From Membranipora membranacea (Eukaryota; Bryozoa; Gymnolaemata; Cheilostomatida; Membraniporidae), in NCBI GenBank assembly GCA_914767715.1, contig OU612072.1:24430001-24490000 (forward strand): a stretch of 60,000 nt of DNA, given 5' to 3'. A program made the translations under genes and the position numbers. Positions 43,501-53,224 of this stretch are shown here, in pieces (position 1 is the stretch's first letter; each line of letters starts with the position of its first letter). Under the pieces are notes generated by a model that was not told the DNA's origin, did not search any database, and saw nothing but the letters and a program-made list of their open reading frames with translations.

Positions 43501-44816
43501 GAATTGGCCATAGTGTGAGCACCACGACCTCCTCTGCCTCTGCCTCTACCACGTGCGCGTCCTCTAGACTGATTATAACCTCTATTATTATTATTATGTT
43601 GACTCTGTTGATAGTATGTCTTGGGACATTCCCTTGCATAGTGGTCAGGCGCATTGCAAACAAAGCAGCGCCTTTGTCCTTGTTTGTTTTGACTAGTGTT
43701 ACCGTTATACCCTCCCCGGTAATTTTGATTAGGGTTACTGTTGAATCCTCTGTTATAACTATCAAATGCATTTACGTTCAGCTGTGAAGCTTTTAGACCA
43801 GTTTCTGCCCCGCTGGCAGCCTGGTACAACTCAGTTAGAGTTTTATTGGTCAATGGCATAACTGCCTCCTTGATGCCCATTTTTAATCCCATTCTGAAAT
43901 ACAGCAAAATGAATGGAGATGTCTCATCTAAATCACTTTGAGCAACAGTTTTACGAAAGCGCTCAAAATAGGTTCCCACGCTTTCATTTGACTGTTGCTG
44001 CATGTTTGCCAGTTCCATGGCAGCCTGCTCGCCCCCTTTACCAGCTCTGACCTTTGAGCTGAATAGCTTTCTGATTAAACTGTAACTACCTGAGGCATTC
44101 TCCCTCACTACTTCTCTTAAATAGGTAGCTGCAAGATCTTTAACATACAAGCCTAGTAACATAACATGGTGCTCCGTAGGCACGTCATTCAGCAAGCAGC
44201 ATGTTTCAAATTGGGTCAGGAAAGATTCTACATCTTCATCTGACTTTGCAGTAAATTTGAGACCAAACTTTACCCAATCTTTCTTTCCTGAGTTATTTGA
44301 ATTACTGCTTGCTGAAGGATAACTCTTACCTGGGGTTGGTGTTTGTTTAACGATCAGCTGTGGCTGTGTCCTCAGGGGTGTATTGATAACTGGTGTTGTA
44401 GTCATCCGTTGCATTGCTGTCCTTGATCGTTCATTTGCCATTTTTGTCATCATCTGTTTTCCCATCTCATCCATTTGCTTTGTCATCTGCTCAGTGAGCT
44501 GTTTCATTAGCTGTTTTTGTTGAGCAGCAAATGTTAGTGTTAACTGCACAAGCTCCTCCTTCCTCGCTTCCTCTTGGGCCTGCATATCCTGCCTGATAAC
44601 TTCCATGTCATCATACATTTGTTGAAGAGCCTCGTCTACTGGCTCCTCTTCCTCCTCCTCGAGGTTGCGGTCGGCCTCCTCGCCACCGTCATATTCATTG
44701 CGGTCGACCTCCTCGCCACCGTCATTTTCGTTGCGGTCGACCTCCTCGCCACCGTCATTTTCGTTGCGGTCGACCTCCTCGCCACCGTCATTTTCGTTGA
44801 GATTTCCAGGATCCAT
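37545..44816 (-). CDS. Gag-Env-like-Pol polyprotein of a Ty3/gypsy-type element
   Basis: About 2423 residues without a stop. The start chosen is the ATG at 44816, just after the primer site; the frame also stays open into the LTR but has no ATG there. Domains (rough residues): acidic 11-residue repeats 5-52; Gag core about 170-340; CCHC knuckle 384-397 (CFVCNAPDHYAREC); Arg/Gly-rich tract about 410-430; hydrophobic internal signal about 518-537; ectodomain-like Cys-containing region with NRT sequons; furin-type REKR at 792-795; membrane anchor about 1054-1078; aspartic protease DTGA near 1215; reverse transcriptase with FLDD near 1658; RNase H near 1806; integrase with HHCC finger 2021-2062, D-D-35-E catalytic triad and GPY/F module near the C-terminus. 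No chromodomain. The Env-like class is not identified. An ORF this size must be processed; how the lumenal part is separated from the enzymes is unknown. Confidence 0.88.
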   Translation of the reverse strand: MDPGNLNENDGGEEVDRNENDGGEEVDRNENDGGEEVDRNEYDGGEEADRNLEEEEEEPVDEALQQMYDDMEVIRQDMQAQEEARKEELVQLTLTFAAQQKQLMKQLTEQMTKQMDEMGKQMMTKMANERSRTAMQRMTTTPVINTPLRTQPQLIVKQTPTPGKSYPSASSNSNNSGKKDWVKFGLKFTAKSDEDVESFLTQFETCCLLNDVPTEHHVMLLGLYVKDLAATYLREVVRENASGSYSLIRKLFSSKVRAGKGGEQAAMELANMQQQSNESVGTYFERFRKTVAQSDLDETSPFILLYFRMGLKMGIKEAVMPLTNKTLTELYQAASGAETGLKASQLNVNAFDSYNRGFNSNPNQNYRGGYNGNTSQNKQGQRRCFVCNAPDHYARECPKTYYQQSQHNNNNRGYNQSRGRARGRGRGRGGRGAHTMANSQVPQEPPDPDINQPSENTDNMHYDEFDNCLFDTCAIDMIDDTDHNDSNVTTEISSDTPQGVSKKTRTGTKISKSRQTSGLGFVSLAICMTLLGFFGNVDTTTPMICKTDHPVAKFRLPKLSGCDLKRGHMDLHAPIDQDVTLFKPNLIQYKSKAHHCKIIRTDITTHAGFFGENRNRTTTHTNELVTMETCRNMVQFKRAPFGDMTEIGGIYQTQITTDFEYHTGFKCCTDYEFSSKNAFLYESVVFIRHGKDEDMQSPVGSTAHCDYHSGFCNLFDESGLLWTQNEKEKCLYLPHIFYQGKLQDRTWLSNDGELALTFANPKRIQQNEDCGGFVDITDQGVAVKVGDLTKTREKRQIEGTVLATELNSRLQAIEIHVSQNFNQMFHTTFRLTCQNMMKMADLLLVSLDEHPILAARHLLNNSYIYAQKLHDFITIYPCQPVDHYEMISSPEQCTKRIPMAVSLGVTNRTMWLNPHNNILHDTPSLIDCALNQEIPMVIDGELFFYAHVDGTVRRASGIDKLNTIALDFSDLGNDIGQPVIHKLLLYDWHLFREKFTLNDLTGAMQYQHKILGNLIGITDNTNDEYQGGQSQVFSHNVVKDGLFSFLSGLDVVDWKQIWIFFCCLLVTFRLCWTLVRMCTGARQFVGDPKDNLNRYFFGNYHGKDNKPEQSNINVNVTQQTNPQPGPSHEQPEITEPKPTVVVLNEISSASGRVRPRARPKTLTNTRVTLAAVRRAKARAARKISVGEMLCNFQRIRHESIIQLNIDNGLYQCLFDTGAQLSTITMKMCKVLMIQCRITSTMRSIRSVSGSVVKGIGEVYLIVSYPGLSPIRARFLVIGECKYPIILGADNLRHCGKLVLDYSTGKLHLTPFNGEERKSGQVTSGDDLSMDAVENREYCNVFADRDVIFPPKSDNKICFKGPQSKVQLMYEPTFVHGGLMFAKTMNPADGMIRCRVINVSDNYIKVYQGTPLGTVTQQQSVQIKDSNLNETLNGKVKEDNKSETADPISRIDLAKSPLNTHERKRFLSFLGTKKSVFAFHKYDVGEVKGLTGRVCDTGDARPVRSQPYRVPVAYKDALNKEIDKMLKHNIIEKAPNSSVWASPCLLVKKAGTTDLRIVQDYRKVNAVTHTLSFPLPHPDSIKEMLAGQSGLFTTIDLIKAFWNLKMENPEDRERSTFVTHKGTYRYLRVPFGFCNSSIIFQRAMSVILSNLQWVTCQCFLDDIVIFSDRNLDNHMHRVGQVLDRLIKHGVKINPAKSKWARSEVQYLGNVYNEFGCKPAPGLVDKINRYPEPTDITQLKRALGAMSYYRTYIHKFSDLAKPLLELTKSDATFDWTRSCSESFRVLKDKLSTYPVLRYPIFDRPFHIHTDASNFAIGAQLCQIFEDGLHPIGYYSRVLNKSEKNYSTYEKEGLAVVAACKHFRHFILGHETIVTTDHSPLRWLLTCDHKNSRLAKFSLKLQEYNLRVIYKPGKENYVADALSRIEVADSCVIGLTAECLASSKDDLLQFREQQITDPFLKQIIELLTDGTNPINLSPVERRHILAQKRYYVRQDGVLYYNPLDALRPLLCVPEIMKFDLLNVYHNSLFGCHVGRNRLYKRLSRKYYWLGMSKDVAEYIAACIQCNQRKRGPFNPIFPLQPLETEDKPFARVHFDILGPLPLTERGSKYILGLQCSFSKFVIMRPISDHKMETVADCMIEYLILPHGCPNILVSDNAAEFVSGLMNKLAETLNIDKRTCTPYMASTNGQVERSFQSFSNLMATMIDKAQTNWDMLSKYVAHSYNNTENASTGFTPTYLSCGREITIPFELAVPVVDRVCYNENKNPVEEMHDSLKVAWALARDNLECAQTNYKYYHDLNTNGHQYKVGDVVYVKVPHVAIGNVKKFSSSYQGPYLIVMLNGLNADVRALGTTGLPVGTQFTTHLVRLKKAKAPLTSDFTPASYVSVKRKPATNPAVAVPASYSATPAQDDSTKTSSHGYNLRARNN
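41583..43265 (-). CDS. Envelope-like glycoprotein segment inside the polyprotein
   Basis: This part of the polyprotein has the plan of a class I-like or related viral surface glycoprotein: an internal hydrophobic signal (43206-43265), several Cys residues, NxT sequons, a dibasic REKR cleavage site (42432-42443), an amphipathic stretch after the site, and a 20-25-residue hydrophobic anchor (41583-41657) followed by a basic, Pro-rich tail. In typical gypsy/errantivirus elements env follows pol as its own ORF. Here it precedes protease, in frame. I cannot assign its family from sequence alone. Confidence 0.7.
44655..44800 (-). repeat. 33-base coding tandem repeat at the Gag N-terminus
   Basis: Four copies of a 33-base unit encode NENDGGEEVDR (the last copy has NEYDGGEEADR). 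It is in frame and strongly acidic. Confidence 0.85.
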
Positions 44817-44830
44817 CTCAACTTTCAAAC

Positions 44831-44846
44831 CCCACTTCTGACACCA
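44831..44846 (-). other. Primer-binding site, tRNA-Leu-like
   Basis: On the minus strand tggtgtcagaagtggg starts two bases after the 5' LTR. It is complementary to a tRNA 3' end cccacttctgaca-CCA, which matches the end of metazoan tRNA-Leu(CAA). Assignment is from memory of tRNA ends. Confidence 0.65.
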
Positions 44847-44848
44847 GA

Positions 44849-45176
44849 TGTAAGGGTCTGCTGTCCTTACAAGTTGTGGTGGGTATTTGTGATCATTTAG
44901 AAGTACTACGCTACTTCGTTGCAACTTATTAACTGGTTTATTTGATAGTAAAACTTATATATATATATATGAGACATAAAATATCTAAACCAATAGTAAT
45001 ACAGCAGTTCATATGATGGTAACAAAATGTAATCAGGATACAGCGAGCAAATGAATATTCAATCAATTAATTTCGATGACAGCACAATCAGTCATGAATC
45101 TTGGCACATTCTTAACATGATGACATTAATGATGATGATATGAATTTGTCTACTCACATCTGATGTCATCCTTACA
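44849..45176 (-). repeat. 5' LTR of the gypsy-type element
   Basis: 328 bases, same sequence as the 3' LTR. On the minus strand it holds a TATA-like (TA)n run at 44956-44970 and, shortly after, AATAAA at 44937-44942, in the positions expected for promoter and R-region polyadenylation signal. Confidence 0.92.
44937..44970 (-). promoter_or_regulatory. TATA-like run and AATAAA in the LTR
   Basis: A TATATATATATATA run is followed about 14 bases later by AATAAA, on the minus strand. This spacing suits U3 promoter, then R with poly(A) signal. The TA tract is also simply a microsatellite, so the promoter call is tentative. Confidence 0.4.
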
Positions 45177-45180
45177 TCAC
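45177..45180. repeat. Target-site duplication, right copy (TCAC)
   Basis: Matches 35498-35501. Confidence 0.8.
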
Positions 45181-48100
45181 GGTCCAGTTGTTTTGAAGAA
45201 TTAAGTCTGAAGATGAGAGTTTTAAAATTGAAGATTGCTCTATTTTCTCTGAAGAAATTGAAGACAGCTTTGTGTGCAGGGAGCCCCATCCAGTACACCT
45301 TAGCACACATCTAGTGATGTCAATAAGAACATTGTTGGTAGCACCTAATAGTGATACAGTATCGTTTTGTTGTGTCATACATTATAAACAGATGCTAGAC
45401 TGAATTACTTACACATGGTGAGGTCGGAAATCTTTATCTTTCCGGTCTTTCCTTACCGCCTTGCAGACAAAACACCACTGTTGTTTATCCATGTTACCTA
45501 ACTCAATGCAATACATAGAATTAAACCATCTGTTATGGGTTTATTGTGTTGAATTGTGAAAAGAGTTGGCAAAAAAAGGTGCGCTGGTGAGGTAGGTTGC
45601 CCTGGTTAACCCTTAGCAGCATTTATATGCATAAGATTTTGGCCATAATGACTAATTTTGCAATCTAGTATGAAGTATGCATAACTTATTCAGGAGTTGC
45701 ATTTCCCTACACAGGACTACTGGGAGCCCTGCACCATCAAGAATAACTGCAAAACAAAATCCCAGCATATCTAGACAGATCAGGCTGACACCAGCTTGAT
45801 ATGTGTATCTGTCTGAGTTGCTTTGTCAGAAGATATAACTTGGGGAATAAGCACATTATTGGCATGAGCTGTGCAGGTGGTTGCAGTAAAAATATTTCTG
45901 TATGCTGATTCTTAGGCTAGGATAATTTGGAGTTGTTCTTCCATGAATCCAAGAGTTTTTAAAAGACCCAGTCTTTTCAAAGATGGTGGCCCACTTCTGC
46001 TTACAGAACAAAGTCAACCTGTAGAAATATAACTATCTTTTTTTTTAATTGTCCCTTATTTATCATAATAAATTATTTCCCTCCAAATAGTTTGGGATAG
46101 ATAATACAATAATATAAACATGAACAAAATGAATAAATGTGCTTACCGTAAGGTCGCGTATTGTAACCACGCGGCTTGTTGGTGAACAGGCCTGGATTAA
46201 TTTAGGAAACAAAACACAGATTTTAGCCATGTCACACCAGCAAGCCCACTGTCATTGAACCACAACATTTAGCCGCCCAGGCAATATAATGATCAAGAAA
46301 TGTACACACTATATGTTACATGCTAATGCCCTCCCACCACACTGTACAGGCCTGACCACAGCCCATAGCTGTCCTACTAGCTTCTTCAAAACAAAACAGT
46401 ATGATACATTTCTGCCTGCCATAATAATATGAAATTGCATCAACTGATGAAGAAGAAGAATCCTGGTTGGCTAATTATTTCATTTCTTATTTGATTATAA
46501 TTTAAGATAGTTCTGTAACGAGTCAACCAACCTTGACAAAAAAACCCCAATTCATGTATTATAAATCAGTGGTTGTGAATATTGTGACATAACAGCTTCA
46601 TTTAATACCTATCACGGTGGACCAGAATGCTTTTTTTTTTGCGTGTAATCGTATGACACACATTTTTAATTAAGAATGTAGTATGTTGTAATTGTCCGCA
46701 AAATAAATCATGAGAAAAATGATCATAATGAAGAAAGTGAAGTTGGTAGAAGGTATAAACAGTTAAGATAATGCAAGATAGCAAATGGCAAATTTCATTG
46801 GAGAGACAACTTGTGGTCTAGTGTTTTTGCCAATACTTTATTTTATCGCCTATTGGTACAAATTACTGACTTGTATGTACAGCTAAAGTCTTTTTTTCAA
46901 CCCCAATCTTTTATTTTGGAACAAACCCAAATAGCTCACTAAATGGTGGACGCCCATCGAGTTTGGTTTTGCATCAATAGCGTTTGTCTGTATATACCCA
47001 ATTGTATCATTTTGTACAGAGAACGGTGATATACTCACTTACCGAACTTATGCTAAGGTTCACATTGGAGAAAGGACACCTCTGTCATTTAGGGGAGTAT
47101 TTTATATACAAAATGATTTTCTTACCACTTTAGCTACCAATTTGCATTTTTGTCTTGAAAACGTAATTTCATTACAGTCACCGCAAACTCAAAGCTTTAA
47201 TTGAATAATATGAAATAACAATATTAATTTGCCCACTCAATTTTCCTCTTGTGCAACCAGCTGTGAATGTCTTTAGTTAAATTATCGGACATGAAAACCA
47301 GCATCTGATTTGACATTGGAGTTGTCCCTTTTGGAGTTCCGAGTTTCGATAGACAGTTTTCGTCAGTAACGACAGCTGACGCTTGACGTGATACGTACAT
47401 TCTGACATGATGTGTTCAGAGATGATGTAGGTTTAGCATATGATGTGGTGGCTGGCGCCTAACTACCATCATGGAAATAATCTAGTATTAAATAGAGTTT
47501 TGAATTTGAAATCAAGAACTAGTTCCGAGAAGCTAGCAGTCTGTAAATGATAATCAGACCCTTTATCAATTTGTATACAGTTCACCTATATGGGTAAAAA
47601 TTAGCCTTGTCCCGCAGCAATTCCTTTTTTGGGATCCCAAAAAAATGTAGCCGTGTTTGGTTAGAGCCCTGATAGATATGAGAAAGTATAAGCTATGATA
47701 TCTCATGATTTTGAGTGAGTTAACAGCCCTTTCAGAAAATCATATACATAATATCATATAAATACAATCATATATAGTTCAACTGTTTTTGGGTGTCACT
47801 TAATTTTAGCTAGCATTAAATTAAGGCTATAAAAGGTAGAGTTAGCTAGCCTTATTAAGCTATGTCAAGCCTGTTTAAATGGATAACTTTGCCTCTGCCT
47901 GCAAATATTTTACTTCTCTAGGGTATAAAGCCTACTCATTTATCCTACAGACAGCAGTTACTAATTTACTAAAGCTGACATACTTAAGGTCTGATTCTGA
48001 GCTATGCTTATTATAATCTGCTGCCGCAGCAGCATCAGACTAAAAACTCTCACTACTGAGATACAGTCAGCATTCCTCACAGATAATAAACACTATAAGG

Positions 48101-49540
48101 GTGTGACCCTGTATATTATGTAACGGACACATTACAGAATGCTGAGTCATATTTATATCCAGGGTATAAAAATCCTGGCATCCAAAAATACTCAGAAATC
48201 ATACTGGGATCAATACTCTATTAAGACAGGCTGGCACTACGGCTGAGGATCATGTCATTAGTTTAATGTGCTATTACAGCCAGCACGTAAGAAGTGAAAA
48301 ACTGACTGCTAAGTGATTTGCTGCAATATACTTCAAAAAGAAAAGTCTTTAATCGTGAAGAACCTGAAACAAGTCTCCCATTATTTTATGACCCTTTCTT
48401 ACACATTTTTCTTAATCGCTCTCAATGTAATTTAGCGTAGTCATGCTTCATTTAATTGTTTTTCATGTAACATGCTCTCAAAAATGAGTTCTGTACAATC
48501 ATAAGATTCTATAATCCTCTGATGTGTTTTTGACATTGCTCAAGCCTATGTCTCAAGTGCCAAAGAGTGACAAGAGTGCTGGTAGGGTAGGCCTAATATC
48601 ACCATAAAACTCATCATCTACTGGCGATACCTGGTTATGGGAGAGTGTCAATATCTAGGTCTATTTTGAATTATTGTGAAAAGGGCGGTCAGACAAGAGA
48701 AAAAGTAGACAACTCTGAGTTAGAGTGGATAATACTTATATTTAGGATCTAAAGGGGTATATACATCAATCAGGTTCTCTCTTACACATTGAACCCCAGG
48801 GATGAAGGGGTTGAAGCGTTAGGGGTTTAGTCAAGATAATACAGTGATTGGGTTACGCCATCAGGATGACAAGATGAAAGGGTCGCCGTATGCGATAAGG
48901 TACATGGCTCATATCGCCCAATGGGTGTTGGGGACCATTTTTACCTGCCAGGCCCTTATACAGAAAGATTGGTGGTCATTAAGATACTCTGTGGCTTGTC
49001 ATGTTGATTAATACTCATGGAATTACTGTCCAATTTTTTACTACCAAGAAATTGCGCAAAACATAATCTTTCTGCCAAGCAGTTATCAGATTTGTCAATG
49101 TCTACGGAGCGGGCGACCATTCGTAATTTATAATTTTTTTTTGATGAAGAACCACAATGGATGGGTTACCTGTGAATAATTCAATATTTAATTTTTACTA
49201 TAATATAACTGCCCCGTTTAATGACTCTCACAGTGGTCCACAAATCTTAATCTTTTGCATGGCTTGATATGTGGAAATATAATTAACGACATCGTAAGCT
49301 CACTCTAATCGAGGCAACCCAGTATTCCCAGTTAATGTAAAATCTTGAATAAAGATTTGTGTCCTCATTCTTAATTAATTTTTCACAAGCTGTCTCAACT
49401 TTTAAGATTTTCAGTGCCGGACTAGTATAGAACTTAAAACATTACTACTTTAAATTTTAATAGACGTGCAAACCTACAGACTGTCTTATCTGTCCTTGCC
49501 TTGTCTTGTCTTTGAGAAGGGACTGACTGGGTTAACTCAG
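45181..49540. other. Gene-poor stretch
   Basis: No supported protein gene. A minus-strand frame at 45413-45493 starts MDKQQWCFVCKAVRKDRKDK and ends at a possible donor; it may be the first exon of the disrupted P-like transposase, but the CxxC alone does not make a THAP domain. The remainder is AT-rich without clear structure. From about 48.7 kb, words shared with the repeat units further right begin to appear. Confidence 0.35.
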
Positions 49541-50390
49541 ATCAGGGTTCAGGGTTCAGGGTTCAGGGTTCAGGGACCCATAGAACTGAAGCCTTCCATA
49601 AAACAACCCGAAATGCGAATAATCGGAGCAAATCTGAAACTGTGATGCACATTGGCTTAGCTGCCCCCTTTATGACGGATTGACCAAAGGTTCGCTGCCT
49701 CACCTGTTTGTAGAATTGGCATGAGGTTACAAAGTAAAGCGCTGTGTCTTTGTCTTGACCACATTTTGGACAGTCTATTTTCATCTGTTAGCATGAATTT
49801 TTGCAAACCTTGTATGGCCCGTGACCAGTTACACCTGATATTAGGTTATTGATCACTGAGCGTCCAAAGCAGAGGAGCCCAGTTTCAAATCTAAGATTCA
49901 GTTCACTAATGAATGAATTTTATGATTACCATGTTCACAATTTCTCCAATAAATAATTTTCGAATCTTACCCCCACTCTTTGATTCTCTGCTTCATGACT
50001 GTTAGGGTTACAGAGAGTGCTGGTTCTGGACCATAAAAGTCCCAGGTAGAACCAGCATTCGCAAGTAAGTCCGCTTGTTTATTTCCTTAGATGCCAATGT
50101 GTCCTGGTGCCCAAATGACCTTGATATTATTTCTATGTCCAAGAAATTTCAGCTTGTTTCGGCATTCTAAGACCATTTTGGAAGTGTATGTGTATGTTTG
50201 ATTTAACCACATGCATTGCAGCCTGGTTATCAATATAGGTGGCAATATTTTGCCCCTTCTCAAAATTGAACAGTTGTCAGAGAATTTGAGACAGCAGTAA
50301 TTTAAGCTTATCTGTCCTACCAAGCATGAAGTTTATTTGTGACAACATTGTAAACAGAAACCTTATACGATAAAAATAATACATCAAACC
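49540..50390 (-). mobile_element. LINE fragment with RNase H and C-terminal zinc motif
   Basis: On the minus strand VIWAPGHIGI, then a stop in place of a Glu, then GNKQADLLANAG match the RNase H end WVPGHSGI-EGN-ADELA. Further on, MKIDCPKCGQDKDTALYFVT is the zinc-binding tail seen after RNase H in I/R1/Loa-type LINEs. Several stops show it is dead. The 3' end runs into a (ccctgaa)n tail at 49543-49575. Confidence 0.65.
49543..49575. repeat. Telomere-like heptamer repeat
   Basis: cagggtt repeated four times plus caggg, 33 bases. As (ttcaggg)n it resembles variant telomere repeats. It lies exactly at the 3' end of the minus-strand LINE fragment. Confidence 0.85.
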
Positions 50391-51619
50391 AGTAAACACA
50401 TCCAAACCAGGTGGCATCTACAACACCTGTTGTAGTTGTTTGATGTAGATTATAATAATATCTGTAGTAATTATCACCTAGAATAGCCGTGCTGGTGGTC
50501 CATCAGTTTTTACTCGTCTGATTCATCGGAGTGGGGGGGGGGGGGGCAGAAGCTCGGTTCATTTCCACATGCTACTCAGATAATTCATCGGCCAAATCTA
50601 ATGTTGGTAACAAAACTTGTTGCTGGGTAGAGGTTGGAAAATGGCATGAAAATATTTGTTCAACTGAGATATCACAGGATTACAAACAAGGAAGCGTGAC
50701 CCCATCAAGCGATCACTCTTTGCTGTCATTATACACCATTATTACCAACAATGATTGATGAGGATGTCAGTTTACCTGTTACAACACGTCACAATTTTCA
50801 TCATCAATAAAATACTACTCTAGCATAGAATTGTCTCCTTACTCCTATAAAGAAAACAACTCCTAGTCAGTTGCCTGTTCAAAATAAGCCTATAGGTATA
50901 CATGCATTGCCACAAATTAGTTATTCATTAGAAAGTCTTCGAAATTACATAGCGATATTCCTTTGGAGAATTAAACAGGCAGTTGTTCTCGTACTCCCAC
51001 CGGACTTTTTATGTGTAGAGTTTGTGAGGATAATGATGGTAGTCTCTGCTCTCCGCTAAATCTGGCGTGTTATATTTAGTAACTACACTACAGGATATGA
51101 ATGAGACATTATCATCAGTTCGTCACTGCGAGTTAATCCTGGTAAGTGAGTTTGTGCTTGTCTAATCCTACGTAACAATTCACACCTGAGGTTTTGCGGT
51201 TTACCTTTGATCGATAGTTTGACCAGCGTTGAAGGTGGTTGGCAGATTATTCTTTTTTTGTACAGCTGGGAGATTGAGTAACCCAAGTCTGCTCTACAAG
51301 GAAATGTGACCTGATAAGCTGAGTTTATTTTTTGTAGTGTATTTTCAAAACCCAGATAGCTTAGTAAAAAACGACCTACTCATGACAAATCTGAATGACT
51401 CAAACATCCACAATAAGGTTAATCTAATTTAAAATAAAGTTTATTGTGTGATAACTGGTCAAAAATTCAATATGGTGTCATTCGGAGGAATTCATTCTAT
51501 CAACATTACGAGATTTTGATAACAATACAACAAACTTTCACTGCCAGGTTCTCTGACAGTATAGAAGTGCCCATCCCTTACTCATTTTACTGAACCCCCA
51601 TTACTGCCTCTAAAAGTAA

Positions 51620-51691
51620 TGGAGGTGCTGGGTACCGATCCCGATACGTCTCACATGCTAAGCGACGCTCTACCACTTGAGCTACACTCCC
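51620..51691 (-). pseudogene. tRNA-Ala(AGC) pseudogene 1
   Basis: Cloverleaf-like with A-box, anticodon loop TTAGCAT and B-box region. One base is missing in the anticodon stem, and there are mismatches in the acceptor and T stems. Confidence 0.7.
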
Positions 51692-53004
51692 ATTGAATAC
51701 TTATTTGAAGCTGAGCACCACAATAACACGCTAGAAATGGCCTGCAATCAACACATGTGAGTTTCCGGAGGCCCATGATGTACTAATTGGGATTTGCGAA
51801 AATTTCAATCTTACATCCAGTGCATCATATATAACATTCAACTGACCATGTTTTGTCATTATCTTTATTTTTGTGGTTAATTTGAATATTTGTGAATGTT
51901 GCGAATAAAATATTTCCAGATTACATGAATATCTAGATTTCCACGAAATGTTTGATTTGGATATCCTGCAGGCTAAACAGTTACCTGTCATGTAAGCTTG
52001 TGTCATCGGTGTTTCTTCCATCTTTTTGTATTTTCCATTACTGAACCTAATATATATTTAATGTAGAGCAAAATTAAACGTGACCTGCGCCAGCTGTACA
52101 AGCAAAGACAAGGAAATGTGACCCGATAAGCTCAGTTTCTTTATTGTTTTTTAAAAATCCAGATAGTGTTCGGAAAAAAAGAAAGGTTGACGCCCTGATG
52201 ACACATATGAATGATTCAAGATACAGCATTAACATTAATCTCATATACTAATCGGTGGTCAATATGGAGGAATTCTTTCAGGATCAGAAGATGGAATAAA
52301 AACTTAACAATTTGCATCATCAATTTCATTCTCTGACATAGAATTGTCCGCCTACTCATATAAAGAAGACAACTCCTAGTCAGTTGCCTGGTTAATGTAA
52401 GCTTAGCTGTCATTAGAAAGTCTTCTGCATTACAAAGCAATTTGTCTTACCAAGAATTGAACCGACAGTTACTCTCAAATTTGCTCTCTTCCAAAATGGA
52501 CAAGCTATTTTTAGTTACTACACTACAGGATATGAATGAGACATCATCATCAGTTTGTCACTGTGTGTAAAAATTAATCCTGTGGTAAGTGAGTTTGTAC
52601 ATGTACTTATCTACAAAATAACTCGTATAATATGCGGTTCACCTTCGATCAAAGGTTTGATCTGCTTTGAAAGTTGTTGGCAAATTGTTTTTTTTTCATA
52701 GCAGGGAGATTAAGCCACCAAAGCCTGCAGTACAAGGAATTGTGACCTGATAAGCTAAGTATCTACTTTCGTTTTTTGTTCGTTATTTTTAAACCCAGAT
52801 AGCTCCCAGTAAAAAATGAAAGTTTGGCGCACCAACACCACAAAATTACGACAGGGATACAACAAGTTTTCTCTACCAGGTTCTTTAAAACAATAGTGTT
52901 GGTCATTAAGATATTTTGCCATGTTGTTTAATACTCAAGCACTTACTTTCCAATTCTTAGCTACTGAAGGAAGCAGAATTTATGGTGACAAACAAAACAT
53001 ATCT

Positions 53005-53040
53005 AGCAGAGAGTGGTTTCGATCCACCGACCACAGGCAG
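53005..53040 (-). pseudogene. tRNA-iMet 3'-half pseudogene
   Basis: The first 28 bases equal the 3' half of the intact iMet gene at 58872 and the flank (acaaacaaaac) is also shared. The rest of the tRNA is lost. Confidence 0.7.
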
Positions 53041-53151
53041 AAAATGGCGATCACTGATATTTTATCAGGCAAATAAAATCGTGTTTCAGGACTTTCAGAG
53101 CTCTTTTCAAGTTTTCGGATGACATCGATCAATTTCAGTCCGCAAAAGTTT

Positions 53152-53224
53152 TGGAGGTGCCGGGTATCGTTCCTGGTACCTCTCACATGCTAAGCAAGCG
53201 CTCTACCACTAGCGCTACGTCTCC
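53152..53224 (-). pseudogene. tRNA-Ala(AGC) pseudogene 2
   Basis: 73 bases with anticodon loop TTAGCAT. The acceptor stem has two mismatches and the D stem is broken (gcgc against gagc). Confidence 0.7.

Larger units (their letters stand above)
35502..45180 (-). mobile_element. Complete Ty3/gypsy-type retroelement with envelope-like region
   Basis: 9.7-kb element on the minus strand, bounded by 328-bp LTRs (35502-35829 and 44849-45176) that read the same at every base, with TG...CA ends and a TCAC duplication. Internal order on the minus strand: primer site, one ORF (44816 to 37545), about 1.7 kb of non-coding DNA, polypurine tract. All catalytic motifs are present and there is no stop. It lies next to the P-like transposase fossil. 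Identical LTRs mean insertion recently on an evolutionary scale. Endogenous copy only; infectivity cannot be judged from sequence. Confidence 0.9.

Noticed and set aside
38273-43787. Plus-strand open frames inside the retroelement
   Set aside because: They are antisense shadows of a very long coding frame and show no domains.
44817-44924. Extension of the retroelement ORF into the LTR
   Set aside because: The frame is open but begins only with TTG; the first in-frame ATG is at 44816, just past the primer site.
45413-45493. THAP zinc finger starting MDKQQWCFVC
   Set aside because: The second half of the C2CH signature and the conserved Trp/Pro positions are not found; kept only as a possible upstream exon.
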